From NCBI GenBank assembly GCA_035048815.1, contig JAUCBN010000032.1:10813501-10877500 (forward strand): a stretch of DNA of 64,000 nt. Reading direction: 5' to 3'. Positions 20,844 through 31,256 of the stretch are shown piece after piece. Source of the stretch: Abelmoschus esculentus. Taxonomy: Eukaryota > Streptophyta > Magnoliopsida > Malvales > Malvaceae. Positions within the stretch are counted from its first letter, which is position 1, and each line of letters starts with the position of its first letter. The translations under genes and the position numbers were made by a program. A model generated the notes under the pieces. The model was not told the DNA's origin. It saw only the letters and a list, made by a program, of their open reading frames with translations, and made no database searches.

Positions 20844-20861
20844 TGGCGCTATCGTTGGGGA
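20844..20861 (+). other. Primer-binding site of element C (tRNA-Asp)
   Basis: TGGCGCTATCGTTGGGGA, 13 of 18 bases of the tRNA-Asp PBS, begins 7 bases after the LTR. Confidence 0.8.
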
Positions 20862-20949
20862 TTGACAACTAATTTTTGTTTTCTTTATTTTCTTGTTCTT
20901 TTAGTTCTTTTATTTTTAATTTTTATTTTATTTAGTTTATTTTTTGTGT

Positions 20950-22600
20950 ATGACCAGGGCCAACCCAAGCAATCCATTGTACGAGATTGATCCAGAAATC
21001 AAATGAACCTACCAAGGGCTGAGGAGACAGATCCAAGGAGCCATGGCAGTAAATCAAGGAAATCAGAACTTACCTGCCGGAATGGAGGCCTTCCACAACA
21101 ACCATTGCTGCAACCACTATCGCGGCAGTTAACTGTTAGAGATTCTCTGGTGGAAGATCTAAATGGATTGAACCCTGAAGTTGTTACACCAGAAATAGAA
21201 GCAACCCACTTTGAAGTCAAACCTGTGATGTTCAATATACTTAATACTATTGGAAAATTTAGTGTGTCTTCAACTGAAGATGCCTGGCAACATCTCAAGT
21301 CCTTCATGGAAGTTTGCAACTCATTCAAAATTCAAGGAGTCTATGAAGATATTTTGAGATTAAAACTTTTTCCTTATTCACTGAGGGATAGGGCCAAGAC
21401 CTGGTTAAATAGCATTCCGGCAGGATCTATAGGATCTTGGAGTGAACTCTACCAAGAATTCATTACGCGTTTTAATCCGACCAACTTATATGATCAAATC
21501 CGTAATGAAATTACTTCTTTTCGAAAGGTTGATGACGAACCTATGTACGAGGCATGGGAGCGGTACAGAGAGTTACTGAACAAGTGCCCATTGCATGGAT
21601 TTCCACTATGGACACAAGTGACCATGTTCTACAATGCCACCAATGCCTCGCCAAGAATGATGATAGATGCCTCTACAAATAGAACACTTCTTGACAAAGC
21701 TCCGGAAAAAGCTATCGAGATTCTGAACAAAGTCGTAAGGAACGGTTTTTAATTCCCTACTTCTAGGCGAGGAGGAGTAAGACGCCAAGCCACAGTGAAT
21801 GAACTAGAAATTACCAACTCGGTGGCAGCACAATTGGCCTCTTTAACCAAGATGGTTCAGAACATGCAATTACAGCAAAGTACTCATGAGGTAAAAGCAA
21901 TAAATTCTTCTGAGCATATGCAAGATAAGGAATATGGTTTCTATGTAGGAAACTACAACCGGAATAATAATATGATGTCCAACACATACAAGTCGGCATA
22001 GAAAAGGCACCCAAATTTTTCATGGAGCAATCCTAACAATGCCTTGAACCCCACTAACCAAGTTCAGGGTATCAACATACACTGCTGCCGCAGCAGATAC
22101 AACAGTCATTGCCGCAACCCATGAATTCATTAGAAAACACCCTCAAGACCTTCATAATGAAAACATAATCATATACGGCCGAGAATAGCAGTTTCATGAA
22201 AAGAACTGATGACTTCATGAATAGAACTGAGATGAGGCTGCAAAATCAAGTGGCAGCAATTAAATCAGTGAAAACCCAAGTTGGTCAATTTGCTCAAAGA
22301 CAGAATACTAGACCAAAGGGGGGACTACCTAGAAATACTAAAGTTGCTAAGGGAATGGGCCATGAACAATGTAAAGCAAACACTACAAGAAGTGGCCTAC
22401 AACTTAAAGAAACATCAGGCAGTCCAGCAAACAGAGTTCCACCGACAATACAAGAGGAATCAAACAAGGAGGACTTTGATGCTAAACAAACTGATCATGA
22501 GAACATTACCCAGTAGAGAGCTCGGCAACACCTGAACAACTTGCCGAGACAGTAATAAACAAAGTGGTTCTAGGTATTAAATTCCAACCCAATGAGACCT
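20950..22600 (+). pseudogene. gag: gag of element C
   Basis: It starts at the ATG in GTATGACCAGGGCC. An early stop and a frameshift near 21085 follow. The main frame then runs to about 21750: LTVRDSLVEDLNGLNPEV, SFKIQGVYEDILRLKLF, TWLNSIPAGSIGSWSELYQE, FITRFNPTNLYDQIRNEI and LWTQVTMFYNATNASPRM. After a TAA it continues with MNELEITNSVAAQLASLTKM and the NYNRNNNMMSNTY region, then another shift. MKRTDDFMNRTEMRLQNQ and TQVGQFAQRQNTRPKGGLP lead to the protease. This is an Athila-type gag, inactive as read. Confidence 0.86.
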
Positions 22601-23450
22601 GGAAGAGATGAGACCACCATCACCTTTCCCACAAAGGTTGAAAAAGCAAAAACAAGACCACCAATTCAAGAAATTTCTAGACATCCTAAAGCAAGTTCAC
22701 ATTAACTTACCTTCTGTTGAGGCAATTAAAGAGAATCCTAATTATGCTAAATTCTTGAAAGACATTGTGTCTAAAAGAAAAAGGCTTGGTGAGTTTGAAA
22801 CAGTGACAACAACAGAATGATCCACGACAATGCTACACAACCGCATGCCACCTAAATTGAAGGATCCTGGATGCTTTAATATACCTTGTACAATAGGTAA
22901 CCACTATGAAGGTAAGGCCCTATGCGACCTTGGAGCAAGCATTAATCTAATGCCCATATCTATCTTTCAAAAGCTTGGAATTGGAAGGGCAAAACCCACT
23001 ATCGTGATGCTCCAACTTGCGGATCGATCATACATGCAACCCGAAGGAAAAATCGAGGACATACTGGTAAGAGTTGATAAATTTATTTTTTCTGCTGACT
23101 TTCTTGTCCTTGATTCTGAAGCAGATGAGAATGCATCGATCAGCCTTGGAAGATCTTTCCTTACCACTGGACGAATACTAATTGATGTGGAAAAAGGAGA
23201 ATTAACTATGAGGGTCAATGACCAACAAGTTAAACTCAATGCCTTACACAATCTGAAATGATATGATGATGTAGAAGAATGCAAAATCCTTCACACCACA
23301 GATACATACACAAAGGAATCCTACTGCAACAGCCACTGCCTGGGCACCATGCTCAGCAAGAAATTAGAAATCTGTTATGGTAGGATATTTGGCAGGAAAA
23401 GTAAGGCAAAGGTGAAGGAAAACAACATCACAACATACTGTCTAGACATA
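22601..23450 (+). pseudogene. Aspartic protease of element C
   Basis: Two open blocks (22608-22820 and 22830-23261) share one frame, separated by a TGA. They contain KKFLDILKQVHINLPSVE, KFLKDIVSKRKRLGEFE, MLHNRMPPKLKDPG, an intact active site CDLGASINLMPISIF, LQLADRSYMQPEGKIEDIL, LDSEADENASISLGRSFL and LTMRVNDQQVKLNALHNL. The tail after the TGA at 23259 resembles that of element D (CLGTMLSKKLE, then ITTYC) but has stops. Retropepsin fold. It would process its own gag only, since no pol is encoded. Confidence 0.86.
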
Positions 23451-24064
23451 TAGGGTATTGTAAAGAGCAAAATAAAAAGGGTGGACTTAAAGACAAAGGC
23501 CTGCACTTAAAGAATAATCCAGGCCAACAAGAGATAAGCAGATTGGGAGATGCATTTACATGCACTCCACCAGTAGCATTATCTCTTTCCTTTTATTTTT
23601 ATTTATTAGGACTAACTTTAGTTTAAAATTTATGTTTTTATCTTATCATTTTATTTCTCTTAATTTCAGTTTTTGGTATTTATATTTTTTTAGGACAATA
23701 AAAGCAAGAATAAAAGAAGAAATAGTTCACAATAGGAATTCTGTCGAGACAGTAAACAGTGTTAGAAGCATAAGCAGTCCCAACGGACAGAAACAATGTA
23801 ACGACTATCTGACAAGATTCCCGCTGCGACAGTAAATACTAACGGGCAGTAAAAGTTAAACGGCTACAAAACGACTAGTGGTTAAAACGATCACACTGCC
23901 GAGGCCTACATAAGCACTCTTCTCTTTTTGAACTATTCGCTCTTGCATTCTTGTTTCTTTAGAATTACTTACTCTTTATTGCTATACTCTGTGTAATCTT
24001 AAAGATCTCTTCTTTATCTCAGAAACATTCAAAGATTATCTCCAAAAATCTCCACTGCTCATCT
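23451..24064 (+). promoter_or_regulatory. Protease-ORF3 spacer with internal promoter, element C
   Basis: A short conserved tail (GDAFTCTPPV near 23550) ends the protease side. From 23735 there are TCTGTCGAGACAGTAAA, GGACAGAAACA, GCTGCGACAGTAAA, GGGCAGTAAA and TGCCGAGGCC. A TATA-like CCTACATAAG follows at 23904-23913, about 150 bp before the ORF3 ATG. The layout is as in element B. Confidence 0.58.
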
Positions 24065-25150
24065 ATGACAACTAACACCCGATTCGCCCCTATCATCGTT
24101 GAAGAACGTTTCAACATGTCCTTCATCTCTAGGCAATTGCGGGAGGAACAAGGGTTCCAACACAGTGATGAGGAAAATTTCGGCATTGAACATTACTTGT
24201 TCGACAAAATTAAGTATAAAAAATGGCAACTTTTTTGCCTGCAACCTGAACAAGCCAATGCCACGATTGTGCGCGAATTTTATGCACATTGGCCCAACAA
24301 AGACTCACTCTACGTTCACTGCCGAGGCAGACCAGTTCGCCTTGATATCGAGACAATCAACCAGTTGTACGACCTAACTTCTGAACGAGATATCCACGGA
24401 GGTAACGGACCAAGATTACGAACTGATCAAGGATGACCTTTCTTACGAAGGCACGAATTGGAAAATCGGAGCCCATAAAGGATCGGTGGCTCAACAAAAC
24501 CTTAAGCCCGAGGAAAAGATGTGGACAACATTTGTCAAGCGATGCCTCATCCCCACATCACATAATAGCACCGTAGATCGAAGAAGATTGGTTCTAATCC
24601 AATCCATCATCAACAAAAGAAGCATCAACGTGGGAGAAATCATTCTACAAGAAATATACGAGTGAGGTAAGAAAGAAAGTGAACCCTTAAATTTTCCATT
24701 TTTGATCACATGTTTGTATATTGCTGCAGGTGTACCAACAGAAGATAATAATGAAATCACAACTCATAAGAAAGGATGGACTAGAGTCTTTTGCCACAAA
24801 GTGATGCAAATCACTCATACAGAAATTGATCTATGGCCAACCTCTTGGCAGAAATTGATGCCTACGTCCATCAAAGTTCGTCCACTATCGAGCCTACCAC
24901 CCAACATGCCACGGTAGAAGCAATAGATGTCGAAATAGGAGGGATAGATATAATGATCACTGAAGAAGTTTCTGAAGACGAAGAAGGGGAGGAAGTCAAT
25001 GCTCCCTTGCAAAGGACACCACCTAGTCGAGTTCAACCACACCGACAAGAAAAAACACAACAATCACTAGCACAAGGATCTAGAATAAAAGATTCGGCAT
25101 GGAGGCCTAGAAAGAAGATAGTTAGCAGCAGCTCCTCGGAGTCGTTATGA
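24065..25150 (+). pseudogene. ORF3 of element C, internally shortened
   Basis: It begins MTTNTRFAPIIVEERF, ISRQLREEQGFQHSDEEN, GIEHYLFDKIKYKKW, IVREFYAHWPNKDSLYVHCR and GRPVRLDIETINQLYDL. A frameshift near 24405 leads to DYELIKDDLSYEGTNWKIG, MWTTFVKRCLIPTSHNST, DRRRLVLIQSIINKRSINVG and FCHKVMQITHTE. Then the Gln/Pro-rich middle (present in B, K and L as NFPNQGAQF) is missing, and the frame resumes with LAEIDAYVHQSSS and an acidic stretch, ending KKIVSSSSSESL at 25150. The TGCCGAGGCA motif at 24320 lies in the codons for CRGR. Function unknown. Confidence 0.82.
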
Positions 25151-25844
25151 TTTTTTATGCTATTTATCTTATAATTGTCTGTTTTCCTTTTATAATTTAT
25201 TACCCACTGCTTGCCCCTAAATTAAGTATTGAGGACAATGCTTGGTATGAATTTGGGGGTGTAGAGCCACTGCCAAGGCCTTGCCATGAAAAGGGAGTTC
25301 TTAGTGATAAAATTTTTTCTTATGTTCACCACTTTACTTGAAATTGTTTCCCATACTCTTGCACTGCCCATCATCAGTATTGCTTTAGTTTATTCTTTAA
25401 GGAAATAGAAATCTTTCTCTTTACCACAGTTAGGTTCTGTTTTGGAGGCTTAATTCTAGGATACTTAAGGAGAAAAAACTTAGAAGCTTACTATAAGGTT
25501 GAACTTAAAAACACTTTTGGGACTTGTTTGGCTATAGGAATTCTTTTAATGAATTTAGGTGATAAAGACTTAGATCTTTGGAAAACTGACTAGAGGTGCC
25601 TATAACCAGCTCTAGGAAATACTCTTCTTCATGCTAGAGGTGCCTGAAATTGGCTCTAGTATTCTTAAAAGAATAGCAAAAGAAATAAAGAAATAAGAAG
25701 GAGAAAACACAATACTTGAGGTGCCCGAAATTGACTCAAGGAATTGTTGTTTTAAGAAGAGTACACTAAATTCAAGTTTATTTGTCTTGAACTTAGAGTT
25801 TATCTAACAAGGCTCTTAATCAAACTTGTCCATAAAAACGCACA
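25151..25844 (+). other. 3' tail of element C
   Basis: Non-coding. A PPT-like module (TTGAGGACAATGC, then GAATTTGGGGGTG near 25249-25261) lies about 100 bp after the ORF3 stop. Three 26-nt hairpins follow (25590-25740). The tail matches the reverse complement of 27350-28000 in element K until it is cut by the LTR of K. Confidence 0.75.
25590..25740 (+). repeat. Three 26-nt stem-loops in the tail of element C
   Basis: Hairpin 1 (25590-25615) and hairpin 2 (25634-25659) have arms CTAGAG and CTCTAG. Hairpin 3 (25715-25740) has arms CTTGAG and CTCAAG, a paired change. The loops all begin GTGCC, and two contain GAAATTG. The same three occur in element K, and in M with hairpin 1 decayed. Confidence 0.8.
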
Positions 25845-27156
25845 TGATGTGTGCTAAATATGTACAATTGGAGTGCAAGTGTACACATCAAGTAATAAAG
25901 TGATAAATATTATCAAGTTATCGTCTTCTCAGGGATTGATGTACTTAATATGCTTTCTTTAATCTTCTTGCTCTGTTAAACAAAAGTAAAAACACAAATA
26001 AGTTGATTGTAGATTAAACTAAATAAAATAAACTAAATAGGGTGAGATCAAATTTGAGAAAGAGGGCAGGTCCCAATTGTGTTATATAGTGGATTTTATT
26101 GATCTGCTTTTGTCCAATGTGATTTCACTGCATTGCCTCGGTAGTACTGCAGATTACTATCTTTGGCAACGACAATGTTATCTACCGCGACAATCCCTTG
26201 CTCTTGGGCAGATTTATCAAAGTTCGGCAAAGTGTCCTTTGATGGCTTCGCTTATCCTTAAGTCAAAACACTATTGATGGTCAGTCCTTGATGATACCTC
26301 CCAGCGTTAATCAATTGTAACCAACAACCAATCTCACACTTCTTTAAGCCGTTGAAACTCTAACCTATCCCTAGGCCGAGTTAGTATCCTCCAATCAAGT
26401 TGAATACCGTACTTACTCCTTTCGTGAGTCTAACTCTCCTGAGTCTATACAAATAGATTACTTACAAACTTCCCTCCCGGGCTTGGATGCAAGAACAAAG
26501 AATGGCAAAGAGTAAGCAAACTTTGATATTTTATTGCATTAAAACAAGAAACAAAATACAATCTCCTCTCACTAATACTAAACAACTTTCACCTAAAACC
26601 TAAGAAAGCTTAGAACATGATGGGAAAAATTGTTCCTAGGGTAAACTTTCTAAAAATTCATCTCTCTCTAGTTCCTTGGACGGCTATGCCTTATATAGGC
26701 TTGGCCTAGGGCAAACCTTTCCTAATTAGAGTACAACTTGGAGTGGGTAACAAGTTATGTACATAGATTAAATATTTCCAAGTTTAATCTTCTAGAAGGT
26801 TTCTTACCCGCGTGGCCTTTTCCTTGGGCTTTTGATATGTTGTTCAACTCCGATACTTGGGCTTCTTATTCAGCAACACTCTCCTCGTTTTTCTCTTCAG
26901 TTTCCCTGCCATATTGCTTTTTATCCTCTGCTGCCTCGGCATTAGGTCCTGCCTCGGCCTTATTTTGCTGCCTCGGCAGTACTTATTCCTGTACAGATAT
27001 GAAATTGCAGTAAAGTATTCCTTTTATACAAATATCATCTTAAATGGCATAATCCCTAAATTTATCACATTAAGTACATGCATTGATTCAAGTGTGGAAT
27101 TGATGATAAGTGCCCATGAAAAGTTTAGAGAGTAATAGTGAGCTGAGCACTTATCA
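25845..27156 (-). repeat. 3' LTR of element K
   Basis: On the minus strand it starts TGATAAGTGC at 27156 and ends GCACACATCA at 25845. TATA box CTATATAAGG near 26690-26700. Motif copies TGCCTCGGCA (plus-strand reading) at 26932 and 26969. Confidence 0.88.
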
Positions 27157-27172
27157 TACCCCCAAACTCGAA
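27157..27172 (-). other. Terminal polypurine tract of element K
   Basis: Minus-strand TTCGAGTTTGGGGGTA directly precedes the LTR. Confidence 0.85.
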
Positions 27173-28053
27173 CTATTACTTGTCCTCAAGCAATGCAAAT
27201 CATCAATTTGTCAAACGCTATTCCCTCTTGGTCTTATATTTCTATCTATTGTCCCCACCATAACTATATCTATTCTTTAGACTTATCCTTTTGATTACCT
27301 AGGGGTGTACCAAGACAAACTATAAGGTTAGTGTGTGTGTGTGCGTTTTTGTGGACAAGTTTGATTAAATGCATTCTTAGATAAACTCAAAATTCAAGAC
27401 AAATAGACTTGGATTTAGTGTACTCTTCTTATAACAACAATTTCTTGAGCCAATTTCGGGCACCTCAAGTATTGTGTTTTCTACTTCTTAACTCCTTATT
27501 TCTTTTGCTATTCTTTTATGCATACTAGAGCTAATTTCGGTCACCTCTAGCATGAAGAAGAGTATTTTCTAGAGCCGGTTATAGGCATCTCTAGTCACCT
27601 TTCCAAAGATCTAAGTCTTTATCACCTAAGTTCATTAAAGGAATTCCTATAGCCAAATAAGTCCCAAAAGTATTTTTTAAAGTTCAACCTTATAGTAAGC
27701 TTCTAAGTTTTTCTCCTTAAGTATCCTAGAATTAAGCCTTCAAAACAGGACCTAACTATGGTAAGGTGAAAGATTTCTATTGCCTTCAAGAATAAACTAA
27801 GACAATACTGATGATGGCCAGTGCAAGATTATGGCAACAGTTTCAAGTGGTGGACATAGAGCAAAATTTTTTATCACTAAAAACTTCCTTTTCATGATAC
27901 AGCCGCGGTAGTAGATTACCTCGGCAGTGGATCTACACCCCAAAACTCAAACTAAGCGTTGTCCTCAATGCTTAATTTAGGGGCAGACATTAGGTAAAAA
28001 ATATAAGCAGTAAAAAAAATTATATGAGCAACAATGAAAAAAAAGAAGAGAAA
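27173..28053 (-). other. 3' tail of element K with hairpins and PPT-like module
   Basis: Non-coding. Read on the minus strand: an internal PPT-like module near 27935-27952 (GTTTGAGTTTTGGGGTGT) after ORF3, then three hairpins. Hairpin 1 is 27569-27594 and hairpin 2 is 27525-27550 (arms CTAGAG and CTCTAG). Hairpin 3 is 27444-27469 (arms CTTGAG and CTCAAG). A (GT)n-like run lies near 27332-27344. Confidence 0.75.
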
Positions 28054-29531
28054 TTATAAAGATTCGGAAGAGGTTTCTTCCACAATTTGTTTCCTTTGTC
28101 TAGCTGCTGATTGTTGTGCCCTTGGTGATGGCGATGACTTTGCTATTCTTGGTGGTTGAACTCTCGTTGGTGTTGCTCGTTGCATTGGAGCATTGACCTC
28201 TTCTCCTCCTTCATCTTCAGTGTTCATTATCTTTGTTCCTCCTTTGTTTCTTGTATCTGCCCCGGCATTCTGGATGCTTAGCTCGACATCGGATAAACCG
28301 TGGTAGACGCATTTATCGATTTCTCTTGAAAGACTACCCATTGGGATTGGGGAACTTTGGGGAGTACTAAAGATTGCTCTTCGCTTGGAAGGTCTTCTTC
28401 TTGCAGATAATGCCGCGACAACATCTACTACCTTAGATGGGCCAACTGTGTCGAACTGTTGTTGCGGTCTGGAGGAGAATAATGGCCTCGACACTACGGC
28501 TGAAGTAGTTTCTGTGTAGGGCGCTACTGTGACGAATATGTTTGCAGGGAATTCTAGAAATTGGGCCCCTTGGTTGGGAAAGTTCTGCATCATCATCTAG
28601 GCCAGAGTGCTGTTGAAGTCTCTATGATATTCCATATATCTTTATTAGCGAAGGTCCATAGATGCCATCTTCTGAAGAATCTCTTTGTAGGGGTCTGCTG
28701 CGGCAGGGCCCTGGGCAGTGCCAGGCATCTCTATCGTAAACTATGGCCCGACAGCAGTGTCGGCAGTGAACTGCTGCAGTGTTGCCTGAACAGGTTCTGC
28801 CTGTGTGATCTGCATAACTCTGTGGCATAATTCTTTTGTTCATCCTTGCCTATTTGGTGTGTATTCATCCGTGTCTTCGACTGGTACTCCTGCAACAATA
28901 CACAAATCAGAGATATAAAGGTCCATGTTCCTTCTTACCGCAATCGTGTATTTCTCGTAAAATGATCTCTCCAACAGTTATGCTCCTCTTGTTGATGATG
29001 GATTGGATAAGCATCAATATCTTGCGGTCCACTGTACTGTTATGGGAGGTGGGGATGAGGCGTCTCTTGATAAAGGTACATCACAACTTGGCCTCGGGCT
29101 TGAGGCTTTGTCTTGTTACAGAACCCTTATGGGCACCGGTTTCTCAAGGGATATTTTTGTAACAAAGGTCATCTTTGATCAACTCGTAGTCATGGGTGGT
29201 GATGTCTTCCATGAACTCGACATGAATATCACGTTCTGGTGCTAGACCGTAGAACTTGTTGATTGCTTTGGCATTAAGGCGGATAGGCTTGCCTCGACAG
29301 TGGACATAGAGATTGTCCTTGCTCGGCCCATGTGCATAAAATTTCCGTACTATGGTGGCATTTGCCTTTTTAGGTTGTAGGCAAAAGTGTTGTCGTTTTT
29401 GATATTGAATTTTTTCGAATAGGTAACATTCGATGCCAAAGTTTTCCTCATCAGATTGTTGGAATCCTGGCTCCTCCCACAACTACCGAGCGATGAACTA
29501 TCTGTTGAATCGGTCTGTAACAGTGGCGGGG
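28054..29531 (-). pseudogene. ORF3 of element K, main part
   Basis: On the minus strand, 29482-29144 reads WEEPGFQQSDEENFGIE, IVRKFYAHGPSKDNLYVHCR, GKPIRLNAKAINKFYGLAP and DYELIKDDLCYKN. After a shift the LVLIQSIINKRSI-type block lies around 29000. The Ala/Pro-rich middle follows, and 28596-28054 is open for 180 residues: MMMQNFPNQGAQFLEFPANI, IPMGSLSREIDK, an acidic stretch, and the end KQIVEETSSESL. The N-terminal 28 bases of this gene lie at 41180-41207 beyond element E. The reading frame has several stops. Putative plant transposon protein family. Confidence 0.82.
29527..29531 (+). repeat. Target-site duplication of element E, left copy
   Basis: CGGGG here is repeated exactly at 41180-41184. 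Joining the two flanks restores the codons FAPATVT of ORF3 in element K. Confidence 0.93.
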
Positions 29532-30108
29532 TGTAACCCCCTTAGCCCAGCCTAGACGGAACCGACACTAATGGGTTACATGGGGAATATCAAACCAAAC
29601 CCGCGAGAGTCCGATTCGATAAACAACCCTAAAACCATTATATATTTTTTTTATTTAATCTTACCTCGATGCACAATCTTATTCCTACGTGTTAAGGTCT
29701 CATACAGAGCATTATCGGTAACACATTAATTAAAAACAAACATCCAATTAAACATTAAAGTAGATTAAGGACTAAAACGTAAAACTTTTAAATTAAATTC
29801 GTAAAGTGGAAATTCTGTCCATCAATGTTCAATTAAACACTCAAGTATTCTTCACAACAAATTTCAACTCAAACGGATCATCCTAACATCATCAATTGCA
29901 TGTTTCTCTAATTTAGGGACCAAAATGTAAATCTTCCAAAATACATGGACTTCATCCAAATTAGGTTAACTATCTTGAAATTAAATCAACTTTAAGCATG
30001 CATGCAAAATTTCAGCTCAAAATAACATCTGTAGGTACCCTAATCAAACCAAGGAAGATATCCGGGACTAAAATATAATTTCCAGCAACTTTCAATCATA
30101 GGTAGTCC

Positions 30109-30300
30109 AAGGTTTCGAAACCTTCCCAGAGGTTTCGAAACTTTTTGCAAAAGGTTTTGAAACTTTTCGCATCCAGTAGCTTCCTAGAATTGAAACTGCC
30201 CGCAAGGTTTCGAAACCTTCTGGAGGTTTCGAAACTATTTAACAAAGGTTTTGGAACCTTCATCCTAAGGTTCCGAAACTTTAGGTCTGGAACCAAAAGT
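30109..30300 (-). repeat. Cluster of TTCGAA-centred palindromes, left LTR of E
   Basis: About seven copies of a 14-16 bp palindrome in 190 bp. AAGGTTTCGAAACCTT is perfect at 30109-30124 and 30204-30219. Others carry one or two changes. Related clusters lie at 38000-38195 and 50690-50885. Confidence 0.9.
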
Positions 30301-31014
30301 TTCTTTACACAAGTGAACACCAATTACCCAGTACTCAACCATTAATTACTACCACTAAATGCATCAGTCTTAGGCATAATTAACAACTTTGACACATTAT
30401 TTACAACGTCACGGACATCATTCAAACTATAGGCATGCTTCCTAGAAGATGATTAAAAACATAATAATCATGTAAGTACATGCTTCATCAATCCAAATAA
30501 TTCAATGATCCAACAATTAACAACCAAGCAATAATGGTCTTATTACAACATAAACCATAGCCTAAGTACACACTCCTCACATTGGTTGGGTTACACATTG
30601 CCTTGTCCAATTTATTTGCCAAAAACATATCAAATTCAAAGTGATTCTTCCCCTTGGTTTTCTTGCCTCGAACGAAGCCCCAAGTGTCTTTATTTTTCTG
30701 CTAGGTGAAAAGAGAGCTTAAGCAAACATGCTTAGTGAGGAAGCTCTACACAAAATCATCAATGCATCAATTTAAAACCACGATGAAACCATAATTTGCA
30801 ATATATTGTCAAATCATGCATGCTAACATCTCATGCTCTTATTCTTTAAACCATATGCATCCTTGAATTTACATAACCTTGTCGAAATAATTTATAAATG
30901 ATGCACAATGTCTATTTCAAATTCATGTATGTATATTGGCTTTCTAGTGACCACTTAATGTGAACCGCGAGTTCATCGAATACACGGATCCATTGATAGA
31001 GACCATTGTCTCGT

Positions 31015-31256
31015 CATGACACGAAGTCACCATTGACATGACACGAAGTCACCATTAACATGACACTAAGTCACCATTGACATGACACTAAGTCACCATT
31101 GATATGACACAAAGTCACCATTGACATGATACGAATTCACCATTAACATGACACTAAGTCACCGTTGACATGACACTAAGTCACCATTGATATGACACAA
31201 AGTCACCATTGACATGACACGAATTCACCATTAACATGACACGAAGTCACCATTAT
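31015..31256 (-). repeat. 22-bp tandem array, left LTR of E
   Basis: Eleven 22-bp units containing GACACTAAGTCACCATTGA or close variants. Units 3-6 and 7-10 have the same variant order, so an 88-bp block was duplicated. The homologous array is at 38926-39167. It has no spacers and is not a CRISPR. Confidence 0.93.

Larger units (their letters stand above)
19559..25844 (+). mobile_element. Element C: pol-less family B element, 3' end cut by element K
   Basis: Plus strand. 5' LTR, PBS, gag, protease, internal promoter, ORF3 and a 3' tail with three hairpins. The tail stops at 25844, where the minus-strand LTR of element K begins (TGATGTGTGC), so no 3' LTR of C is seen. It lies in the gag of element D. 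No RT or integrase is present. Confidence 0.86.

Noticed and set aside
31015..31256. CRISPR-like array
   Set aside because: The 22-bp units are directly adjacent with no unique spacers, lie in a plant LTR, and are copied in the second LTR.
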